Shown here: positions 1 to 7,643 of the stretch, in pieces
Layout of the letters: every line of letters starts with the position of its first letter
Position numbering within the stretch: position 1 is the first letter of the stretch
DNA from: Candidatus Endomicrobium macrotermitis
Lineage (GTDB): Bacteria > Elusimicrobiota > Endomicrobiia > Endomicrobiales > Endomicrobiaceae
DNA length: 59,763 nt
Reading direction: 5' to 3'
Assembly: GCA_031271405.1 (NCBI GenBank)
Contig: JAISVT010000040.1
Coordinates: forward strand, 1-59,763
Made by a program: the position numbers and the translations under genes
Notes under the pieces: model-generated
Seen by the model: the letters and a program-made list of their open reading frames with translations, nothing else
Database searches by the model: none
Told to the model about the DNA's origin: nothing

Positions 1-302
1 CGTCACCGGACGGGATTACGTTATAAACCAGCGCCGTTTTGATTTCATTTTAAACCGACGGCACAAGCCGCTTAAAACTAACCCGCTCATTGACGTTTTA
101 TCCCGATAGCGAGTATCTCAGGTAAAACGAAGCCGCGTTAAGCGGCTATGGGCATCATCCCAAAACCCATAAAGGGTTTGAAATGCTGCACAGGAACGAT
201 TTTCTCGTTGTTTATTGTTCGGTCGATTTTTACGGAGCCATCGACCAACTCCGGCCTGCTGTCTGTACCTCTGGCCACTCCCGTCGAACCCTGTTCACCC
301 CC
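1..302 (-). ncRNA. ssrA: tmRNA (transfer-messenger RNA), 3' end beyond window
   Basis: Ribosome-rescue RNA. Read on the - strand, the 5' end at 302 is GGGGGUGAACAGGGUUCGAC, the near-universal tmRNA start (half of the alanyl acceptor stem plus the D-like loop). It is followed by pseudoknot material and an in-frame tag reading NNEKIVPV...GMMPIAA then TAA, near 144-215. The tag ends in the small-hydrophobic AA expected for ClpXP recognition. It is about 23-25 residues, longer than the usual 8-15 residues, and contains three Met and three Phe. Downstream pseudoknots are present, but the T arm and 3' acceptor half fall outside the window. The exact resume codon is uncertain because no GCN codon precedes AAC in frame. 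Small reading frames on either strand here are spurious. Confidence 0.93.
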
Positions 303-330
303 GATTAAAGACAGAGTAAAGATTGGAAAG

Positions 331-412
331 CAAAAAGTGAAGATAAAGCAAGTTTTCGCAAAGCGAAAACGCAATATCTCAACTTTACACTCTTAACTCT
401 TAACTCTTTTAT
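331..412 (-). repeat. Heptamer-armed palindrome, copy A
   Basis: One arm (383-410) is tandem units of the type TAACTCT with period 7. The centre is a perfect hairpin GTTTTCGC-AAA-GCGAAAAC (352-370). The other arm (about 331-348) is a weaker AAGTGAAGATAAAG. The 26 nt at 352-377 are the exact reverse complement of 48791-48816. The arm overlaps the last codons and stop of tadA, and the element lies directly upstream of tmRNA. Confidence 0.8.
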
Positions 413-866
413 TTTCAAAGAACTTTTTTATTATTTCGGCGCATTCTTCTTTCAGCACGCCGCTTTTAAACTCTATTCTGTGGTTGAGTTTTTTATTGTT
501 TGCCACTTTAAACACGCTTTTGCACGCTCCGGCTTTTTTGTCGTAAGCGCCGAAAAAAATTTTTTCTATTCTGGCGTTTACCAAAGCACCCGCGCACATA
601 GCGCACGGTTCTATTGTAACATATACGCTGTGCCCGTTCAAACGGTAATTGCCGGCTTTTTTAGCCGCTTTCCTCAAAGCTACAATTTCAGCGTGTGCCG
701 TAGGGTCTTTATCTATTATACACCTGTTAAACCCTTTGGCGATTATTTTATTGCCTTTTACGATAACCGCGCCTACAGGCACTTCGCCTTTGCCGCGCGC
801 CTTTTCAGCCTCTTTCAGCGCTTCTTGCATAAAATACGCGTCGTTGCCGTTATTGTCAATTTTCAC
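393..866 (-). CDS. tadA: tRNA-specific adenosine deaminase TadA
   Basis: Deaminates the wobble adenosine of tRNA-Arg(ACG) to inosine in the cytoplasm. The 157 residues carry the cytidine/adenosine deaminase zinc motif: HAE at 58-60 (zinc ligand and proton-shuttle Glu) and PCAMC at 87-91 (two Cys ligands). Length is normal for TadA. The start is GTG at 866-864, overlapping the TGA of the upstream thioesterase (GTGA), which implies translational coupling. This start leaves about 12 residues before the MQEALKEA helix, matching other TadA proteins. Oddity: the last codons (KRVKS and stop) are written in the GAGTTAA heptamer repeat, so the C-terminus has been set by a repeat arm. Confidence 0.95.
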   Translation of the reverse strand: MKIDNNGNDAYFMQEALKEAEKARGKGEVPVGAVIVKGNKIIAKGFNRCIIDKDPTAHAEIVALRKAAKKAGNYRLNGHSVYVTIEPCAMCAGALVNARIEKIFFGAYDKKAGACKSVFKVANNKKLNHRIEFKSGVLKEECAEIIKKFFENKRVKS

Positions 867-884
867 TCTTCACTCTTCACTTTG
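862..884 (-). repeat. Heptamer repeat arm (GAGTGAA)n inside a gene junction
   Basis: On the - strand this reads AAGTGAAGAGTGAAGAGTGAA with period 7. It encodes the thioesterase C-terminus (KVKSEE and stop) and supplies the GTG start of tadA. It has the same unit as the arms at 22439-22536 and 48761-48889. Confidence 0.75.
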
Positions 885-1282
885 CCGTTTTCAAGGTGTT
901 TTTCCATAATCTCTCTTATATCTTTCGGAAAACGCACGGGTTTCAGCGATTTATTGACAAAAGGATGCTTTGTTTTGCCGGTTGCCAACAGTTTATCCCC
1001 GAGTTTTACTTTGTAAGAACAGGTTATGCTTGCGGCCGTAATTTCCGTAAGGCTTGTTTCTATTGTTATCAAATCGTCGTATTTGGCCGGGTAGTAGTAA
1101 TCGCATTCGGCGTGAATTACCGGGAAATAAAACCCTTTTTCTTCGATTATTTTGTATTCAAGCCCGGACTCCCTTAAAAACTCGGTTCTGCCCCTTTCAA
1201 AAAAAGTAAGATAATTTCCGTAATAAACCATCCCCATTTGATCTGTGTCGGCATAAGCTATTCTTATTTGCAGTACGTTCAT
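863..1282 (-). CDS. YbgC/FadM-like acyl-CoA thioesterase (hotdog fold)
   Basis: A 139-residue single hotdog-domain protein of the 4-hydroxybenzoyl-CoA thioesterase family. Members hydrolyse short- or medium-chain acyl-CoA; YbgC itself is linked to the Tol-Pal system. The N-terminal signature YADTDQMGMVYYGNYLTFFERGR (split: YADTDQMG 10-17, VYYGNYL 19-25, FFERGR 27-32) is the family's active-site segment. Here the usual His after VY is Tyr. It is the first gene of a two-gene unit with tadA and overlaps it by 4 nt. The last residues come from a heptamer repeat. The substrate cannot be told from sequence. Confidence 0.85.
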   Translation of the reverse strand: MNVLQIRIAYADTDQMGMVYYGNYLTFFERGRTEFLRESGLEYKIIEEKGFYFPVIHAECDYYYPAKYDDLITIETSLTEITAASITCSYKVKLGDKLLATGKTKHPFVNKSLKPVRFPKDIREIMEKHLENGKVKSEE

Positions 1283-1345
1283 AGTTTCTCCGTTATAAAT
1301 TTTTCAGATTATAACTTTTTTCGTTTTGTTTACTCAAGTATGAAC

Positions 1346-1385
1346 ATGGATTCCCGACAGCGACGCTCGGGAATGACGGACAAGA
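1346..1385. repeat. Dispersed palindrome (GTCAT/CCTG family), partial copy
   Basis: Hairpin ATTCCCGA (1350-1357) / TCGGGAAT (1367-1374) followed by GACGGACAAG. That tail recurs at 4890-4901. The element sits in the 263-bp divergent gap between the thioesterase and gcvH. Confidence 0.65.
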
Positions 1386-1476
1386 GGGCTGCTCTTTGCC
1401 GTTAGCCGCGGCGGGAGTTTTTGATTGCTTTTTGCGCTCGTGCAAAAAGTAACCCGGGTGCATGGGAAGCGCCTGC

Positions 1477-1506
1477 TTGGAATAAGCGGCAATTTTTTGC
1501 TAAAAT
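1477..1506 (+). promoter_or_regulatory. Probable sigma-70 promoter of the gcv operon
   Basis: TTGGAA (1477-1482), 18-bp spacer, TAAAAT (1501-1506), about 40 nt before gcvH. Both hexamers are one base away from consensus (TTGACA/TATAAT) or close to it. No glycine riboswitch motif was recognised upstream. Confidence 0.5.
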
Positions 1507-1545
1507 ACGGAAGCTGTTTTAATTTTAACGCAAAAAGAGGGACAT

Positions 1546-1926
1546 ATGAACATTCCTGAAGATTTAAAATTTACCAAAACTCACGAGTGGGTAAAAATTG
1601 AAGGAAATAAGGCAACCGTAGGCATAACCGACTTTGCCCAGCACGAAATTACCGATGTCGTTCACGTCGAGCTTCCGGAAATTTCCAAAGGCGTTATAAA
1701 AGCGCAGCCTGCTGCGGTTATCGAGTCCGTTAAATCGGCTTTTGACATTTATTCGCCGGTCACAGGCAAAATATCGGCTGTCAACGAGGAAGTTTTGGGA
1801 AGCCCCGAACTTATAAATCAGGATCCTTACGGCAAAGGCTTTTTGTTTACGGTAGAATTTACAGAGACCGAAAACAACGAACTTACGGCTTTGTTAAGCG
1901 CGGAAGATTATAAAAAATTAATCTAA
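1546..1926 (+). CDS. gcvH: Glycine cleavage system H protein
   Basis: Lipoyl carrier that moves the aminomethyl group from the P-protein to the T-protein and electrons to lipoamide dehydrogenase. The 126 residues match the usual GcvH length. The lipoylated lysine is K63 in ESVKSA. The THEWVK and GITDFAQ motifs of the family are near the N-terminus. RBS AAGAGGG lies 6-12 nt before the ATG. It is the first gene of gcvH-gcvPA-gcvPB, only 4 nt from gcvPA. gcvT and lpd are not in this window. Confidence 0.97.
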   Translation: MNIPEDLKFTKTHEWVKIEGNKATVGITDFAQHEITDVVHVELPEISKGVIKAQPAAVIESVKSAFDIYSPVTGKISAVNEEVLGSPELINQDPYGKGFLFTVEFTETENNELTALLSAEDYKKLI

Positions 1927-1930
1927 ATCT

Positions 1931-3262
1931 ATGGACTACACGCCTAAAAATAAACACGATAAACAAAAAATGTTTGACGTTTTGGGAATCAAAAGCGAAG
2001 AAGACCTTTTTGATTCCATTCCCGTTGAGTCAAGGGCAAAACCGTTAAACGTTTCCGGCGGCCATACAGAGCAGGAACTGCTTGAACATTTTAAAAACAT
2101 CGCCGCCAAAAATAAAACGCTCGTCTCTTTCAGGGGCGCGGGGATTTATGACCATTATATCCCGTCTTTGGTAGGTGAAATTACTTCCCGCAGCGAATTT
2201 TGGACGGCCTACACTCCCTATCAGGCCGAAGCCAGCCAGGGTACGCTTCAGGCCATATTCGAATATCAAAGCATGATTTGCGCGCTGACCGGAATGGATG
2301 TTTCAAACGCTTCGCTTTACGACGGAGCGACAGCCGCAGCGGAAGCCGCGCTTCTTGCTTTGCGGGTAAGCGGCAGGAAAAAAATTCTTGTTTCTTCCGG
2401 TTTAAATCCCGAATATATAAAAACTCTTAAAACTTACCTTCAAAATTTCGATGCAAAAATCGTTCTTCTTGATTTGTCTCCAAACGGGACTGTAGAAAAA
2501 GCGACCGTTGACGCTTCTTCGGACGGCGATACGGCCGCGGTAATAGTACAGTCTCCAAACTATTTCGGAATAGTCGAAGATATGCAGGGTTTATCCGAAA
2601 CGGCAAAAGAGAAAAACGCTTTGTTTACGGCTGTAGTCAATCCGGTATCTCTGGGCGTTTTTCAGGCTCCGGGCGAATACGGCGCGGATATTGCCGTAGG
2701 CGAAGGGCAGCCTTTGGGCATTCCTTTAAGCGCGGGCGGGGCAACGTTCGGTTTTATGGCAGTAAGAAAAGGGCTTGAATGGAAAATGCCGGGGCGCATT
2801 GTAGGTCAGACAACGGATAAAAACGGAAAAAGAGGCTTTGTTTTGACTTTGCAGTCCAGAGAACAGCATATAAGAAGGGAAAAGGCCACGTCAAACATAT
2901 GCACAAACGCGTCTTTAAACGCGCTTGCCGCATGCGTTTATATGTCGGGCTGGGGAAACGGCGGTTTTAAAAAACTTGCCGAAACGAATATTTCAAAAGC
3001 AAGTTACGCTTTCGGGAAAATAAAAAATATCGACGGCTTCAAAGCCAAGTTCGAACACTCCGTGTTTTTTAACGAATTTGTCATAGAAACTGCCAAAGAC
3101 ATAAAGAAAATAAACAAAGCTTTAATTAAAAACGCTTTCCTGGGGCCGCTTGATCTGTCGGGATCGGGAAAACAGTTTAAGAATTGCATGCTCTTTTGCG
3201 TGACGGAACAGAGAACGAAAGGCGAGATAGACAAACTCGTAGAGATACTTGCGAAAGTATAA
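1931..3262 (+). CDS. gcvPA: Glycine decarboxylase P-protein, subunit 1
   Basis: N-terminal half of the pyridoxal-phosphate glycine decarboxylase in the two-subunit form of the enzyme (as in Gram-positives, archaea and various deep phyla). It pairs with gcvPB downstream. The 443 residues are the normal size. The sequence has the family's FRGAGIYDHYIPS (split: FRGAGIYDH, YIPS) near residue 65 and the YTPYQAEASQGTLQ segment near 95. The PLP lysine is on the other subunit. Start ATG 4 nt after gcvH; no other start is needed. Confidence 0.96.
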   Translation: MDYTPKNKHDKQKMFDVLGIKSEEDLFDSIPVESRAKPLNVSGGHTEQELLEHFKNIAAKNKTLVSFRGAGIYDHYIPSLVGEITSRSEFWTAYTPYQAEASQGTLQAIFEYQSMICALTGMDVSNASLYDGATAAAEAALLALRVSGRKKILVSSGLNPEYIKTLKTYLQNFDAKIVLLDLSPNGTVEKATVDASSDGDTAAVIVQSPNYFGIVEDMQGLSETAKEKNALFTAVVNPVSLGVFQAPGEYGADIAVGEGQPLGIPLSAGGATFGFMAVRKGLEWKMPGRIVGQTTDKNGKRGFVLTLQSREQHIRREKATSNICTNASLNALAACVYMSGWGNGGFKKLAETNISKASYAFGKIKNIDGFKAKFEHSVFFNEFVIETAKDIKKINKALIKNAFLGPLDLSGSGKQFKNCMLFCVTEQRTKGEIDKLVEILAKV

Positions 3263-3276
3263 ATGCAAGTTTGTTT

Positions 3277-3312
3277 AGATCCTGCGGTTTCGCGCAGGGT
3301 GACAAATGACGT
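3277..3312. repeat. Dispersed palindrome (GTCAT/CCTGCG family), short copy
   Basis: GATCCTGCG-gttt-CGCAGGGTGACAAATGAC in the 68-bp gap between gcvPA and gcvPB. Related copies lie at 4785, 20180 and 55386. Confidence 0.65.
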
Positions 3313-3330
3313 AAATACATAGGTATAAAT

Positions 3331-4767
3331 ATGGAAAAACTTTTAAACGAATTATCATCGCAGTCGGGTTTTGCTTACGATATAAAATGCGACGTTGAAG
3401 CCGATTTCTCCATTCCCGAAAATCTTAAAAGGAAATCGGATTTGGGTTTGCCGGGCATTGCCGAAAATGACCTTTTAAGGCATTTTACAAACCTTTCGAG
3501 AAAAAATTACGCGCTGAGCACCGTTTTTTATCCGCTCGGCTCTTGCACCATGAAGTATAATCCTTTGATAAACGAAAGAATCGCAAAATACGACGCTTTC
3601 AATTCGATACATCCTTGCCAGCCGGCTGAAACCATGCAGGGCATTTTGGAAATAATGCACGGGCTTGAAAAGGATTTGTGCGAAATTTCCGGAATGGATA
3701 ATTTTTCTTTACAGCCCGCCGCCGGAGCGCACGGGGAATTTACGGGCCTTCTGATAATAGCCGCGCATTTTAGATCGATAAAACAAAAAAGAACGAAAAT
3801 AATAGTTCCGGATTCGGCTCACGGCACAAATCCGGCATCGGCCGCGTTTGCGGGTTTTGAAATAGTTCCTTTAAAGTCCGAGCCTGACGGCAGCATAGAC
3901 GTTTCAAAGCTTAAAGAAGTCCTTACAAACGAAGTTGCCGCGATAATGCTTACCGTCCCCAACACTTTGGGAGTTTTTGAAAGCAAAATGCGCGAAATTG
4001 CTAAAGCTGTCCACGAAAACGGCTCCCTTTTGTACTATGACGGCGCGAATTTGAACGCGCTTATGGGTTTTGCGCGCCCCGGAGATTTGGGTTTTGACGT
4101 TATGCACATAAATCTCCACAAAACTTTTTCAACGCCGCACGGCGGAGGCGGCCCGGGTTCCGGACCCGTCGGGGTCAAATCGTTTTTAGAGCGGTTTTTA
4201 CCGGTTCCGAGAGTAGAAAAGAAAAACAAAAAGTACGTTTTAAACTATAAAAAAACAAAAAGCATAGGTGCCGTAAAATCTTTTTTCGGCAATTTCCCGG
4301 TTATTTTAAGGGCTTATGCATATATCAAAGCTTTGGGCGGAAACGGTTTGAAAAACGCTTCGGCGCAGGCCGTGTTAAACGCCAATTATATGCTTGCGAA
4401 ATTTAAAGACAAGATAAACGTTCCCGCGGGGACAAGATGTATGCACGAATTTGTTTTGTCGCCGAAAGCCGCTCTGGGCGGCGGCGTCAGAACTTTAGAC
4501 GTTGCAAAAAGGCTTTTGGATTACGGCTATTACGCCCCGACGGTTTATTTTCCGCTTATTGTCGAAGAAGCGGTAATGATAGAGCCTACCGAGACTGAAT
4601 CCAAAGAAACTCTGGATAAATTTATAGAAACGTTAAATAAAATAATTTTGGAAGAATCCGTAAACGAACCTCAAAAGGTCAAAGACGCCCCGTCAAACAC
4701 TCCCGTTACAAGGCTAAACGAAGTGGAAGCCGCCAGAAATCCGATACTCAAGTGGAAAAACCGATAA
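3331..4767 (+). CDS. gcvPB: Glycine decarboxylase P-protein, subunit 2
   Basis: C-terminal, PLP-binding half of glycine decarboxylase. K264 in NLHKTFSTPHGGGGPG is the Schiff-base lysine, and the glycine-rich segment right after it is diagnostic. The 478 residues are normal for GcvPB. It decarboxylates glycine and loads the aminomethyl group onto GcvH. Separated from gcvPA by a short repeat palindrome, which could change expression within the operon. There is no clear terminator after the gene; a longer palindromic repeat follows. Confidence 0.97.
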   Translation: MEKLLNELSSQSGFAYDIKCDVEADFSIPENLKRKSDLGLPGIAENDLLRHFTNLSRKNYALSTVFYPLGSCTMKYNPLINERIAKYDAFNSIHPCQPAETMQGILEIMHGLEKDLCEISGMDNFSLQPAAGAHGEFTGLLIIAAHFRSIKQKRTKIIVPDSAHGTNPASAAFAGFEIVPLKSEPDGSIDVSKLKEVLTNEVAAIMLTVPNTLGVFESKMREIAKAVHENGSLLYYDGANLNALMGFARPGDLGFDVMHINLHKTFSTPHGGGGPGSGPVGVKSFLERFLPVPRVEKKNKKYVLNYKKTKSIGAVKSFFGNFPVILRAYAYIKALGGNGLKNASAQAVLNANYMLAKFKDKINVPAGTRCMHEFVLSPKAALGGGVRTLDVAKRLLDYGYYAPTVYFPLIVEEAVMIEPTETESKETLDKFIETLNKIILEESVNEPQKVKDAPSNTPVTRLNEVEAARNPILKWKNR

Positions 4768-4784
4768 TCTATAATTAGTATTTT

Positions 4785-4903
4785 CCTTGTCCGTCATCCT
4801 GGAATTTTGTTATCGGGAATCCGTTTTTGCTAAAGACAATGATTCCTTATGCCTTTTAACGGAAACTCGGCTCCCGCGTCAAGCGCGCAATGACGGACAA
4901 AGT
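4785..4903. repeat. Dispersed palindrome with terminal inverted repeats
   Basis: Ends CTTGTCCGTCAT (4787-4798) and ATGACGGACAAAG (4890-4902) are inverted copies of each other. The interior holds smaller inverted segments (TCGGGAATCC, GGCTCCCGCG). At about 115 nt it is the most complete member of the GTCAT family here. It fills most of the gap between gcvPB and the tRNA promoter. Confidence 0.7.
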
Positions 4904-4956
4904 CTTAATATTCTGTTTTGTTTACGGAGCCGCGCCAAACAAAACAGGAAAAATAT

Positions 4957-4986
4957 TTGACAACTGTTTCAAATTGTTTGTATAAT
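4957..4986 (+). promoter_or_regulatory. Consensus sigma-70 promoter of tRNA-fMet
   Basis: TTGACA (4957-4962), 18-bp spacer, TATAAT (4981-4986). Both boxes match consensus fully. The tRNA begins 18 nt after the -10 box, as expected for a stable-RNA gene. Confidence 0.9.
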
Positions 4987-5004
4987 CTTCAAATCTTAAT
5001 AGAT

Positions 5005-5078
<74 letters not shown>

Positions 5079-5087
5079 TTATCCTGT

Positions 5088-5120
5088 AACGACCTTAAAA
5101 GGTCGTTATTTTTTATTTAT
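5088..5120 (+). terminator. Rho-independent terminator of tRNA-fMet
   Basis: Stem AACGACC (5088-5094), loop TTAAAA, stem GGTCGTT (5101-5107), then ATTTTTTATTTATTT. Confidence 0.9.
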
Positions 5121-5141
5121 TTTTGTATAATCAGTAATTAA

Positions 5142-5600
5142 ATGATTGCCGACAAGTTAAGTAATTCCTCATTTTATTTAAAATATTTTCCTTTTCTTAA
5201 GGAAGCGTTTGATTTTGTCGAAGAAAACAAACGGAACCTTGTTTCTATGCAGGGTAAAATTCGCATCAACTCTTCAATGTACGCGGTAGTCGAGACTTCT
5301 GTCCCCAAACCTTTAAGCGCGCAAAAACTCGAAGCGCACAGAAAATACATAGATTTGCAGTACATTATTGAAGGACACGACGTAATCGGACTGAAAAATT
5401 TAAGCGGATGCAAAAAGATTTATGCCGGTTATAATGCCGGGAAGGATATAATATTTTACGATGATCGGGCGGATTTTCAAATAAAGCTTCCGGAAAAGCA
5501 TTTTGCTTTGTTTTTCCCTGATGACGCCCACTCTCCTTTATGCGGCGAATCTCCGGTAAAGAAATGCATAGTAAAGATAAAAACGGATTTATTAAAATGA
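5142..5600 (+). CDS. YhcH/YjgK/YiaL family protein (EbgC/NanQ-like)
   Basis: A 152-residue cupin-like protein of the family that includes E. coli EbgC, NanQ and YiaL. The family is linked to sugar metabolism; NanQ is an anomerase of sialic acid. Family motifs seen: EAHRKYIDLQYIIEG starting at 64 and FPDDAHSP at 125-132, which hold the metal-binding His and Glu residues. No sugar catabolic genes lie next to it, so the substrate is unknown. Its TGA stop overlaps the ATG of the next gene (ATGA), indicating coupling to the PorV-like gene, an odd partnership. Confidence 0.85.
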   Translation: MIADKLSNSSFYLKYFPFLKEAFDFVEENKRNLVSMQGKIRINSSMYAVVETSVPKPLSAQKLEAHRKYIDLQYIIEGHDVIGLKNLSGCKKIYAGYNAGKDIIFYDDRADFQIKLPEKHFALFFPDDAHSPLCGESPVKKCIVKIKTDLLK

Positions 5601-7081
5601 TAAATAAAAAAGTTATTGCGTTTGTGATTCTTTTTGCGCCGTCATTATGTTTTGCCGCGTTTTCGGATTCCGGGCTCGGCACTTCCGGGGCGGCATTTCT
5701 CAAATTGGGAGCTGGAGCCCGCGCCGCGGCCATGGGCGGAGCTTTTACTTCCGCGGAAAACTATTCTTCGGACGGTATGTATTGGAATCCCGCCGGACTT
5801 GCCTTCAGTTCTAAAAAAGATTTGACCTTGATGTATTCCTCGTATTTCGAAGATATTTCTTACGAATGGCTTTCTTTTTCAATGCCTACCGAATACGGAG
5901 TTTTCGGTGCGGCGTTTCAGTACCTTTCTTACGGCAGCATTCGCGGAACGGATATAAACGGCCTTGAAACTTCCGATTTTTCGCCTTACGATTTGGCGGT
6001 TTATTTGTCTTATGCCAGGGGGTATAAATTCGGCGATTCGTCAAAACTTGGATACGGGGCGAATTTAAAGTACGTTTACTCCAAAATCGACAATTCCGCT
6101 TCGGCTTTCGCAATCGACGCGGGAGCCGCATATACTCTGAAAGACGGCATAACTTCTTTCGGCGCGGTTTTGCAGAATATGGGAACGGCTCTCAAATATA
6201 ACGAAGAAAAAGAATCGCTGCCTTTAATGTTCAAACTCGGCGCGTCAAGAATTTTCAAAGAAGTTTTTCTGGCATCTTTCGATATAATTTTTCCGTCCGA
6301 TAACAGCGTTTTGGCGGCTCTGGGCGGGGAGTATAAAATCCGCGTAATCGAAGCCGCTGACGTATTTTTAAGGGCAGGGTATGACTTAAAATCAAAAGAC
6401 GTTCCGGGCTTTACCGGCTTTAACGCGGGTTTCGGCGTAAGGTATCTGGATTATGTTTTCGATTACGCTTTTTCCCCGTACGGAGATTTGGGAATCGTTC
6501 ACAGGGTCTCTCTGGGAATACAGTTCGGCGGCATGCATTCCGGCGGTTCTGCCGCGGTAAAACCGAAAAAAGAACGCAAGAAACCGAAAAACGAAGAAGA
6601 AAGAAGCGCGCCGGCAAGTTCCGGGCGTTCTTCGGAAACGTATAAACCTGCCGGACAGAAAGAATCCGAACCGGAAAACCGGGAGTTTGAAGCGGCCAAA
6701 AGCTATTATAATGTCGCGGTTTTGAATTTTGTGTCAAAATCGGTTCCCAAAAGCGAATGCGGCATATACGCGTCGATGCTCAGAAAAGCTTTGTCCGATA
6801 CGGACAATATGTTCCCGGTAGACAAAAGCGTTACCGACAGTGTTTACGGCGGAAACTCAACGCCGTCATCGGGTGAAATTTTTTCTATAGCGAAAGCGTC
6901 CGGCGCCGATAAAATCATAGCGTGTTCCGCGGCAAAAACAGACAAAGGGCTTCATTTCGCGGTCTCGGTTTACGATATCGAGTCGTCAAGCGTGCAAAAA
7001 TACGGCATTATAAGCGATGATTCTTTTGCCGACGTGCAGAGAAAATTAAGAGAGTTTGTAAATATTTTGAGCGGAGAATGA
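5597..7081 (+). CDS. PorV/PorQ-like outer-membrane barrel fused to a CsgG/TolB-like domain
   Basis: A 494-residue exported protein. Signal peptide 1-20 (LCFA|AF). Residues 30-310 form a beta-rich barrel of the PorV/UPF0164 type, with the N-terminal family segment LGAGARAAAMGGAF near 37-50 and WNPAGLA near 63-69. Residues 315-368 are a Lys/Glu/Ser/Pro-rich linker. Residues 369-494 (YYNVAVLNFVSKS..., with ...ASGADKIIACSA) look like the periplasmic CsgG/FlgO/TolB-N type alpha/beta domain that opens with AVLNF. The start is the ATG at 5597, which overlaps the previous stop and gives a proper signal peptide. Likely an outer-membrane structural or assembly protein; no precise function can be given. 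Second-domain assignment is moderate. Confidence 0.72.
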   Translation: MINKKVIAFVILFAPSLCFAAFSDSGLGTSGAAFLKLGAGARAAAMGGAFTSAENYSSDGMYWNPAGLAFSSKKDLTLMYSSYFEDISYEWLSFSMPTEYGVFGAAFQYLSYGSIRGTDINGLETSDFSPYDLAVYLSYARGYKFGDSSKLGYGANLKYVYSKIDNSASAFAIDAGAAYTLKDGITSFGAVLQNMGTALKYNEEKESLPLMFKLGASRIFKEVFLASFDIIFPSDNSVLAALGGEYKIRVIEAADVFLRAGYDLKSKDVPGFTGFNAGFGVRYLDYVFDYAFSPYGDLGIVHRVSLGIQFGGMHSGGSAAVKPKKERKKPKNEEERSAPASSGRSSETYKPAGQKESEPENREFEAAKSYYNVAVLNFVSKSVPKSECGIYASMLRKALSDTDNMFPVDKSVTDSVYGGNSTPSSGEIFSIAKASGADKIIACSAAKTDKGLHFAVSVYDIESSSVQKYGIISDDSFADVQRKLREFVNILSGE

Positions 7082-7082
7082 T

Positions 7083-7643
7083 ATGATTATAGGTTTTACC
7101 GGTTCGTATTGTTCGGGCAAAGACACGGTCGCGGATTATATAGTCAAAAATTACGGCTACGGACATTATTCGCTTTCCGACGTCATAAGAGACTCTATGA
7201 AAAGCGAAGGCATCGAGCCGACAAGGGAAAATCTTATAGTTTTCGGCACTAACCTGCGCGCCGAAAACGGTAACGGCGTTCTCGCGAAGAAAGTTTTAGG
7301 CCTGATGGGAAAAGAGCGGAATTACTGCATTACTTCAATAAGGCATCCGGATGAAGTTTCGGAACTTAAAAAAAGAAAAGATTTCATTTTGATAAATGTC
7401 GACGCTCCGCAAAGCGTGCGTTTTGAAAGGATGAAAAAAAGGAAAAGGCCGGGCGACCCCGAAACGCTTGAAAAATTTATAGAGCTTGAAAAAAAAGAGT
7501 CGCAGCCGTCGGGTTCCGGACAGCAATTGACAAAAACCGCCGGAATGGCGGATATGACTTTTATAAACGATTACGGCAGCCTTGACGAGCTGCAAGCCGG
7601 AATCGACAAACTTTTAAAGCAAATATCCGAAAAAAATGTCTGA
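7083..7643 (+). CDS. Small P-loop nucleotide kinase (dephospho-CoA-kinase-like / AAA_18)
   Basis: 186 residues with a Walker A loop at the very N-terminus, GSYCSGKDT (7-15), then LSDVIRDSMKSEG, a lid-like basic stretch RFERMKKRKRPGD (about 117-130) and a C-terminal helix. This layout matches the adenylate/dephospho-CoA kinase-like ATPases often annotated as archaeal-type dephospho-CoA kinases. The substrate is not certain. It starts one base after the PorV-like stop and overlaps the next gene by 8 nt, so it is translated in the same unit. Confidence 0.7.
   Translation: MIIGFTGSYCSGKDTVADYIVKNYGYGHYSLSDVIRDSMKSEGIEPTRENLIVFGTNLRAENGNGVLAKKVLGLMGKERNYCITSIRHPDEVSELKKRKDFILINVDAPQSVRFERMKKRKRPGDPETLEKFIELEKKESQPSGSGQQLTKTAGMADMTFINDYGSLDELQAGIDKLLKQISEKNV

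Noticed and set aside
138-396. Short open frames on both strands at the window start
   Set aside because: They lie in the tmRNA gene and its upstream repeat; the only translated part is the tag.
1386-1545. Possible glycine riboswitch before gcvH
   Set aside because: The conserved glycine-aptamer core was not found; the region holds a CTTTTTGC/GCAAAAAG hairpin and a promoter.
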